A DNA stretch of 23,742 nt from Christensenella sp. UBA7588 (GTDB taxonomy: Bacteria > Bacillota > Clostridia > Christensenellales > CAG-917): contig DLKM01000011.1 of the NCBI GenBank assembly GCA_002478945.1, positions 1 to 23,742 on the forward strand, written 5' to 3'. Made by a program: the position numbers and the translations under genes. Each line of letters begins with the position of its first letter. Within the stretch, counting starts at the first letter, position 1. This document shows positions 19,621 through 23,742 of this stretch, piece after piece. The notes under the pieces were generated by a model, which was not told the origin of the DNA, made no database searches, and saw only the letters and a list, made by a program, of their open reading frames with translations.

Positions 19621-20562
19621 ATGGACATTTCAACTGCAAACAGACTTTATGAATTGAGAAAACAACACGGACTTTCGCAAGACGAGCTTGCGGAAAAACT
19701 CAACGTATCCCGTCAGGCGGTATCCAAATGGGAACGTTCGGAAAGCTCTCCCGACACGGACAACCTTATCGCGCTTGCGAAGTTGTACGGAATCAGTCTT
19801 GACGAACTTCTTAATTACACTCCGCAAAAGGCAACCGAAGACGAGCAAGACGCTCAATCTTCGGATGCGCAAGATAACGAGGACAAATCGCAAGAAACGA
19901 GCGGATTTACCTATACGGGAGACGTCGAACGCGTACATATAGACGAAAACGGAATCCACGTCCACGATAAAGACGGCTCCAACGTCGTTATAAAAGGCGG
20001 AATCGCAAAATTCGTCAACAAAATCGTGGGCGAAATACACGTTGACGACAAAAACGGCACTTCAAATAAACAAGACGAAGATAAAAACGGCAATAACGGC
20101 AAGACCGACGAGTCAAAAGACGGATTCGTACACGTCGAAAACGGACATATCACTTTTACGGACAAACGCGCCAAAAACATTGCGATATGGTCAAGCGCGG
20201 TAAACGGCACCGCTTTTCTTCTCTGCACGATTGCGTATCTGCTTATAGGTTTTCTTTGCGAACTTTGGCACCCGGGTTGGCTTCTTTTCTTCGTTCCGTT
20301 GATTGTTGGCGGAATATTCGACTGCGCGGTAAAGAAAAATCCGTCAGCCTTTCCCATTGTGCTGATTGTCGTGGCGGTATATCTTCTCCTCGGCTGCGCT
20401 TGGGGATTGTGGCATCCGTACTGGGCGTTGTTCCTCATAATTCCCGCGTACTACTGCATCGTTGAGCCTATCAAGCGTGCAATCAAGAAAAAACACGTTT
20501 TCAATATAAATATCAATCGTGTGAACGACGATAACGACAGCAATATCGACAATCAACGATAA
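19621..20562 (+). CDS. XRE-family regulator with C-terminal membrane domain
   Basis: The protein has 313 residues. An N-terminal Cro/CI-type helix-turn-helix (about 5-62; the LSQDELAEKLNVSRQAVSKWE core is clear) is followed by an acidic Asp/Asn/Gln-rich hydrophilic linker (about 66-185). About four hydrophobic segments follow (195-213, 218-235, 243-262, 268-283) and then a short basic/polar tail. The membrane part looks internally duplicated: WHPGW (216-220) and WHPYW (264-268) each open a similar hairpin. Proteins of this layout are common in Firmicutes and are thought to sense at the membrane while binding DNA; the ligand is unknown. The ATG has GAGG about eight bases upstream. The gene stands alone, followed by its own terminator, so its target is probably its own promoter or the adjacent exporter. 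Confidence 0.86.
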   Translation: MDISTANRLYELRKQHGLSQDELAEKLNVSRQAVSKWERSESSPDTDNLIALAKLYGISLDELLNYTPQKATEDEQDAQSSDAQDNEDKSQETSGFTYTGDVERVHIDENGIHVHDKDGSNVVIKGGIAKFVNKIVGEIHVDDKNGTSNKQDEDKNGNNGKTDESKDGFVHVENGHITFTDKRAKNIAIWSSAVNGTAFLLCTIAYLLIGFLCELWHPGWLLFFVPLIVGGIFDCAVKKNPSAFPIVLIVVAVYLLLGCAWGLWHPYWALFLIIPAYYCIVEPIKRAIKKKHVFNININRVNDDNDSNIDNQR

Positions 20563-20568
20563 AACGTC

Positions 20569-20597
20569 GGGAGTGGCAAAACGCCACTCCCCTTTTA
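20569..20597 (+). terminator. Intrinsic terminator of the XRE regulator gene
   Basis: GGGAGTGGC (20569-20577) and GCCACTCCC (20583-20591) form a perfect 9-bp stem with an AAAAC loop, followed by CTTTTAT. It starts six bases after the stop codon. The T-tract is short but the stem is strong. Confidence 0.85.
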
Positions 20598-20621
20598 TAC
20601 TCTCTTATGCGTTCAAATCCG

Positions 20622-20650
20622 TTGACATTATAAACATAGTCTTATATAAT
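20622..20650 (+). promoter_or_regulatory. Consensus promoter of the MATE exporter gene
   Basis: A perfect TTGACA (20622-20627) and a perfect TATAAT (20645-20650) are separated by 17 bases. The predicted start is near 20657, giving an untranslated leader of about 87 nt that contains the riboswitch candidate. Confidence 0.92.
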
Positions 20651-20666
20651 CCGAATTGAAAATAAA

Positions 20667-20732
20667 TCGCCGCCGGGTGAGCGCGTCAAATTGCATCGTT
20701 AGGCCTTTGAAGATGCAACGTGACGCTTTTTT
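20667..20732 (+). ncRNA. Probable guanidine-IV (mepA-type) riboswitch with built-in terminator
   Basis: The leader of the MATE gene folds into a short CGC/GCG hairpin (20668-20670 with 20681-20683; loop includes GCCGGGTGA) followed by a long hairpin. The long hairpin has GCGTCA (20683-20688) with TGACGC (20721-20726) outside and TTGCATC (20691-20697) with GATGCAA (20712-20718) inside, and a 14-base loop with AGGCCT. The loops contain GCC (20672-20674) and GGC (20702-20704), which could kiss. Six T follow the long stem directly, before the ribosome-binding site, so the second hairpin doubles as an intrinsic terminator. Size, position and the downstream MATE gene match what I recall of guanidine-IV riboswitches. 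Assignment is from memory of the motif, not from a model search. Confidence 0.62.
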
Positions 20733-20743
20733 ATTGGAGAAAT

Positions 20744-22084
20744 ATGAAAAATCAAACTTTGAAAGACTTTACCAAATACGTTTCGGCAAACGTCATCGCA
20801 ATGATAGGCTTGTCTTGCTATATATTGGCGGACACGTTTTTCATATCGTTGAAACTCGGAGAAACGGGGCTTGCGGCACTCAATTTGTCTATGCCCTCTT
20901 TCAGTTTGGTGTTTTCTCTCGGTATGCTTTTTGCCATAGGCGGCGCGACGAGGTTTGCGATTTGCAAAGGCGCAGGAGACACAAAAGGCGCAAACAAAGT
21001 GTTTACTCACACGGTAATTATCGTCGCGTGCGTTGCGGCAATTTTCGTGTTGCTCGGAGCGTTTTTGAGCGGACCTATCGCCACGTTTTTGGGCGCGGAC
21101 GGCGCAACGTACGATTATAGCAAAACGTATGTGCGGATTATGCTTTGCTTTGCGCCGTTCTTTATGTTCAACAACACTTTGCAAAACTTCGTGCGAAACG
21201 ACGGTGCGCCGAGACTTGCTATGATAGCGTCGCTTTCAGGCAATCTTTTCAATATTCTATTCGACTACGTTCTCGTTTTTCCCTGTAATATGGGTATGCT
21301 CGGCGCGGCTCTCGCAACGGGCTTTTCCCCTATCGTGAGTATGTTGATACTCTCTATCTTCTTCTTGCGCAAGAAAAACTCTTTCCGCATCGAAAAAACC
21401 AAAATATCTTTGAATTTGTACGGCGGCATCTGCTCGCTCGGACTTGCGTCGTTCATATCGGAATTCGGATTCGGAATAGTTATGATGCTCATCAACAAAC
21501 TGTTCAAATCGCTCGGAGGAGATACTGCCGTGGCGGCGTTTGCCATAATTATCAACGTGTTTTACGTCGTCAACGCGATATTCAACGGCGTTGCGTCGGG
21601 CGTACAACCTATGATAAGTTTCAGTTACGGAGAAAACGACCACAAAAAGATACGCCGAGTGTTGAAATATGCGCTGATTACCGTAAGCGGAATCGCTGTC
21701 GTCGTATACATCGTGCTTTTCTTCGGCGCGGACGGCATTGTATCGATATTCAATTCGGCAAAGCAGGAACGCCTGCAACAACTTGCCACGATAGGTATGC
21801 GACTCTATTTCGTTTCGTCGCTTTTCTCGGGTTTCAATCTGCTGTTTTCCGCATATTTCGCCGCGTCCAACAGAGGCTTGTATGCTCAAATCATCACGAT
21901 ATTGCGCGGAATTGTGCTGATTATTCCGTTGGCATACCTCTTTGCATTCTTGTGGCAAATTACGGGACTTTGGCTCGCAACTCCAGCCGCCGAATTCATT
22001 ACGCTTGCCGTTGCGCTGACGATATTCTTCATTACTCGCAAAAGCCCCGTTACCATAAGCGCGCCCGCATATGTAAAAGAATAA
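20744..22084 (+). CDS. MATE-family multidrug/cation exporter
   Basis: MATE proteins export cationic compounds across the cytoplasmic membrane in exchange for sodium ions or protons. The 446 residues form about 12 hydrophobic segments in two similar halves, the usual length. The family's N-terminal features, including the GLSCYILADTFFISLKLG segment and GGATRFAICKGAGD, and the mid-protein MISFSYGENDHKKIRRVLKYA stretch are of the MepA-like branch. The start at 20744 has GGAGA four to eight bases upstream; an earlier in-frame start lies inside the leader terminator. The leader looks like a guanidine-IV riboswitch, so guanidinium is the most likely inducer and possibly the substrate, although related exporters are broad. 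It ends at a terminator shared with the convergent gene. Confidence 0.93.
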   Translation: MKNQTLKDFTKYVSANVIAMIGLSCYILADTFFISLKLGETGLAALNLSMPSFSLVFSLGMLFAIGGATRFAICKGAGDTKGANKVFTHTVIIVACVAAIFVLLGAFLSGPIATFLGADGATYDYSKTYVRIMLCFAPFFMFNNTLQNFVRNDGAPRLAMIASLSGNLFNILFDYVLVFPCNMGMLGAALATGFSPIVSMLILSIFFLRKKNSFRIEKTKISLNLYGGICSLGLASFISEFGFGIVMMLINKLFKSLGGDTAVAAFAIIINVFYVVNAIFNGVASGVQPMISFSYGENDHKKIRRVLKYALITVSGIAVVVYIVLFFGADGIVSIFNSAKQERLQQLATIGMRLYFVSSLFSGFNLLFSAYFAASNRGLYAQIITILRGIVLIIPLAYLFAFLWQITGLWLATPAAEFITLAVALTIFFITRKSPVTISAPAYVKE

Positions 22085-22115
22085 ACCTTACAAATAATAA
22101 CTAAACCGTAATAAC

Positions 22116-22158
22116 AAAAAAACGCTCGAGCGCAAATCGTTTGAGCGTTTTGTTTTTT
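22116..22158. terminator. Bidirectional intrinsic terminator
   Basis: Positions 22119-22132 and 22138-22151 pair over 14 bp (two G-U) around a 5-base loop. The plus strand continues with a T-rich tract up to 22158. The minus strand also runs into T (plus-strand A-run 22116-22122). It separates the convergent MATE gene and the SUFU two-gene unit and can serve both. Confidence 0.88.
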
Positions 22159-22170
22159 GTTGAGCATTAC

Positions 22171-22653
22171 TTAAATATCGATGTTTTTGTTATTTTCATA
22201 CGGAATAGGCTTCGGATAAACTTTTTGTAATCTACCTATATAATCACAAATCATATCGTATAAATTGTCGTTTATATATGCAAGTTTTGACGGTATTACG
22301 TCTTTATCTTTGATATGTCCGTTATTATACCGCTCCGCATATTGTCCGCAACTTTTGAGATAATCCATTATCACTCTGATTATCGCTTTATCATCTTCCG
22401 CAAAAACAGATTGAGACAACAACGCGTCGGTAATAAAATCACAATAACGTGAAAAATCATCGTTCCAGTTCACGTTGCCGTTGTCTTGCGCCTCGCAACG
22501 TATTTTTTCTATTTCTCGTAACAATTCGCCTTGCAAGGTTTTTGATTGCCCCCGTTTGGGAACGTAATGTTGCCAAATATACTTGCACTCGTCAAAATAC
22601 TCTTGCTCGTATTTTCGGGCTATTAAATTTTCTATTGTAATATCCGTTTTCAT
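22171..22653 (-). CDS. Uncharacterised 160-residue protein, second gene of the SUFU unit
   Basis: I cannot assign a function. The protein is soluble, without signal peptide or membrane segment, and mixed acidic/basic. A striking block runs from Trp27 to Phe67 with WQHYVP, GQSKTLQGELLREIEK and EAQDNGNVNWNDDF, followed by helical segments and a lysine/proline-rich C-terminus. I recall similar VP-GQ-QGELLR-NGN-NW patterns in small hypothetical proteins of many bacteria, but no experimental role. It starts 16 bases after the stop of the SUFU-domain gene, with a weak AGGT ahead of the ATG, and ends at the shared terminator. SUFU proteins can be immunity partners of toxins, so an immunity-like role is possible but unproven. 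Confidence 0.78.
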   Translation of the reverse strand: MKTDITIENLIARKYEQEYFDECKYIWQHYVPKRGQSKTLQGELLREIEKIRCEAQDNGNVNWNDDFSRYCDFITDALLSQSVFAEDDKAIIRVIMDYLKSCGQYAERYNNGHIKDKDVIPSKLAYINDNLYDMICDYIGRLQKVYPKPIPYENNKNIDI

Positions 22654-22669
22654 ATTTTACCTATATAAT

Positions 22670-23329
22670 TCACAATGTCGCGAGCGGTTTGGACGCTGTC
22701 AAACGGTAATCGTCGTCGTGCGTGTAAAAGTATTCCATAAGCCAGTAAACACCGTTCGTACCCTTTTTGAGTTTCTTTGCAAGCAACTCTTTGGTTATCG
22801 GCATCACTTGGAAGATGCTGATATACTTATGCTCGGATATGTAGCACTTCACGATTTTTGGCGATTTGAACACTTCCGGCAACAAAAGCACCGTTCCGCA
22901 ATACTTGCCGTCAAGCCCCATATCGATGGTGTCGGATACGGTAACGTTGTCGTTTTCCACAAACGGGTACTGCGCCGTTGCCCACAGCAACGAATTGAGA
23001 AAGAGCCAGTTCGTTGCGGACGGATTCTGCACTTCGTCGTCGGATACGGGGCATACGTTGACTTCGGGCGATATTAACATCATATATTCGTTGCGACGGT
23101 TTGCTTTTCTACCCCACCCTATCTCGCGCTCGGGCATCATAAAATCGCTTGCGCCGATTGTGCAAAGTTTCCAAAACGGCATTTCATCCGTCGGCTCGAA
23201 AACGTACGTCGTGATAGGCTTCATACCTTCGGGCATAACGTTCTTTTTGAGTTTAAGACTAAACTTCGGCTCTTGCCCGAAATAATTTTTGTAATGCTCG
23301 TACAATTTTTGATGTCTTTTGCTTTCCAT
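22670..23329 (-). CDS. Suppressor-of-fused (SUFU) domain protein
   Basis: The 219 residues match the bacterial SUFU family. Signs are PFWKLCTIGASDFMMP (51-66), NRRNEYMMLISPEV (77-90) in the place of the usual R-E-L-M-Y strand, VLLLPEVF (147-154), and FQVMPITKEL (173-182), which corresponds to the typical late P-hT-E-E motif. Bacterial SUFU proteins are often found as immunity proteins in polymorphic-toxin loci, and their target is generally unknown. The start is the ATG at 23329: GAGG lies upstream, and a perfect-spacing promoter sits just before it. The frame stays open for 45 more codons into the promoter and the repeat cluster, which would give a wrong start. No toxin gene is visible in the window. 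Confidence 0.85.
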   Translation of the reverse strand: MESKRHQKLYEHYKNYFGQEPKFSLKLKKNVMPEGMKPITTYVFEPTDEMPFWKLCTIGASDFMMPEREIGWGRKANRRNEYMMLISPEVNVCPVSDDEVQNPSATNWLFLNSLLWATAQYPFVENDNVTVSDTIDMGLDGKYCGTVLLLPEVFKSPKIVKCYISEHKYISIFQVMPITKELLAKKLKKGTNGVYWLMEYFYTHDDDYRLTASKPLATL

Positions 23330-23351
23330 ATCCGCCTCGCAATTTGGTCTC

Positions 23352-23380
23352 ATCATAGCACAGATGCCTTTGATTTTCAA
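23352..23380 (-). promoter_or_regulatory. Sigma-A-type promoter of the SUFU unit
   Basis: On the minus strand TTGAAA (23380-23375) and TATGAT (23357-23352) are 17 bases apart. The predicted start near 23345 leaves a leader of about 15 nt to the ATG at 23329. The repeat cluster begins only ten bases beyond the -35 element. Confidence 0.82.
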
Positions 23381-23389
23381 GTGTATGTT

Positions 23390-23690
23390 CCACCGCTTCC
23401 GCCACAAAAAGCAAGCGGTGGCGTAAGTCTTTGCTGCGCAAAGAACATCACCTCCGCCGCCCACAAATAGGATTCGTAGCGAGAGAATCGAGCGTAATAG
23501 CGGAGTGAGCGAGTTTACTCGTATAACGAAGCGTCAGCCACGAAAAGTGGGTTCGGCGTGCAACGCACGCCGTGGCATTTGCGATGCAAAATGCCACGAA
23601 TCCCACCGCTGACGCAACGAAAAAGCAAGCGGCGGCGTAAGTCTTTGCTACGCAAAGAACATCCCCTCCGCCCTGCGGAGGGTTACTGCC
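23390..23690. repeat. Repeat cluster with two 53-bp direct repeats
   Basis: These bases hold no gene that I can support. Two 53-base copies at 23406-23458 and 23620-23672 agree at 50 positions, 214 bases apart in the same orientation. Each contains a CTTTGC/GCAAAG hairpin and ends in CTCCGCC. Each copy is also introduced by CCACCGCT, which pairs with AAGCGGTGG (first copy, perfect, 23390-23398 with 23413-23421) or AAGCGGCGG (second copy, one mismatch). After the second copy a perfect 8-bp stem CCCTCCGC/GCGGAGGG follows near 23664-23682. The space between copies includes small hairpins (GATTC/GAATC, CGAG/CTCG) and the cruciform listed separately. No open frame or transposase is inside. Confidence 0.85.
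23531..23615. repeat. Nested cruciform between the direct repeats
   Basis: GCGTCAGC (23531-23538) and GCTGACGC (23608-23615) close a multi-stem structure. Inside them GTGGGTTCG (23547-23555) pairs with CGAATCCCAC (23597-23606) with one bulge. Within that lie two hairpins: CGGCGTGC (23554-23561) with GCACGCCG (23565-23572), and TGGCATTTGC (23573-23582) with GCAAAATGCCA (23586-23596, one bulged A). The alternative CCAC/GTGG hairpin at 23538-23550 competes with the second stem. Such order is unlikely by chance, but the role is unknown. Confidence 0.75.
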
Positions 23691-23742
23691 ACAGACGGCA
23701 ATCCTGCAATGCTGCGCATCTTTGTTTTTCTTATATACGCGC
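23691..23742. other. Right edge of window, nothing recognised
   Basis: The last 52 bases after the repeat cluster show no open frame, promoter or strong hairpin. The stretch is A/T-rich near 23721-23737 and is cut by the window edge. Confidence 0.5.

Noticed and set aside
23330..23464. Upstream extension of the SUFU-domain protein by 45 codons
   Set aside because: The extension is read through the promoter and the 53-bp repeat, has a low-complexity start and no homology. The ATG at 23329 has a ribosome site and fits the promoter.
23390..23690. CRISPR array
   Set aside because: There are only two repeats, 214 bases apart, with a structured middle rather than unique spacers, and no cas genes.

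Overview
The window looks like chromosomal DNA of an uncultured member of the Bacillota (Clostridia-like). RqcP, ComFC, RecD2, a SecA with a C-terminal zinc finger, an RpoB with an acidic tail, strong TTGACA/TATAAT promoters and GGAGG-type ribosome sites all fit that group. Base composition is moderate. I see no rRNA, tRNA, CRISPR array, transposase or phage gene. The placement is inferred from gene families only.

Left part, all on the minus strand (read right to left). An rpoB-rpoC-metK operon (17231 to 8350) starts from a consensus promoter at 17441-17469, has a roughly 200-nt structured leader, and ends at a strong terminator at 8305-8340. Next come recD2 and comFC, which overlap, and are preceded by phased A-tracts. 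Then secA starts from its own consensus promoter just behind comFC and is followed by prfB and tsaD. This part is core machinery: transcription, S-adenosylmethionine synthesis, DNA processing, protein export, translation termination and tRNA modification.

Middle part, plus strand. rqcP (ribosome quality control) diverges from rpoB and appears to be leaderless. After it come about 530 bases without a convincing gene. The first half of that gap holds dispersed hairpin repeats, one of which shares a 20-base core with the left edge of the window. The second half holds a repetitive, structured stretch directly before a fused ispDF gene. An XRE-type regulator with a membrane domain follows, with its own terminator. 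A MATE exporter comes next, preceded by a perfect-spacing promoter and a two-hairpin leader that I read as a probable guanidine-IV (mepA-type) riboswitch.

Right part, minus strand. A two-gene unit encodes a suppressor-of-fused (SUFU) domain protein and an unrecognised 160-residue protein. It is driven by a consensus promoter and ends at a bidirectional terminator shared with the MATE gene. Its upstream side is a roughly 290-base repeat cluster with two 53-bp near-identical direct repeats around a nested cruciform.

The most interesting items are the riboswitch-controlled exporter, the unexplained RNA-like stretch before ispDF, the SUFU two-gene cassette beside the cruciform cluster, the rpoBC-metK arrangement and the apparently leaderless rqcP.
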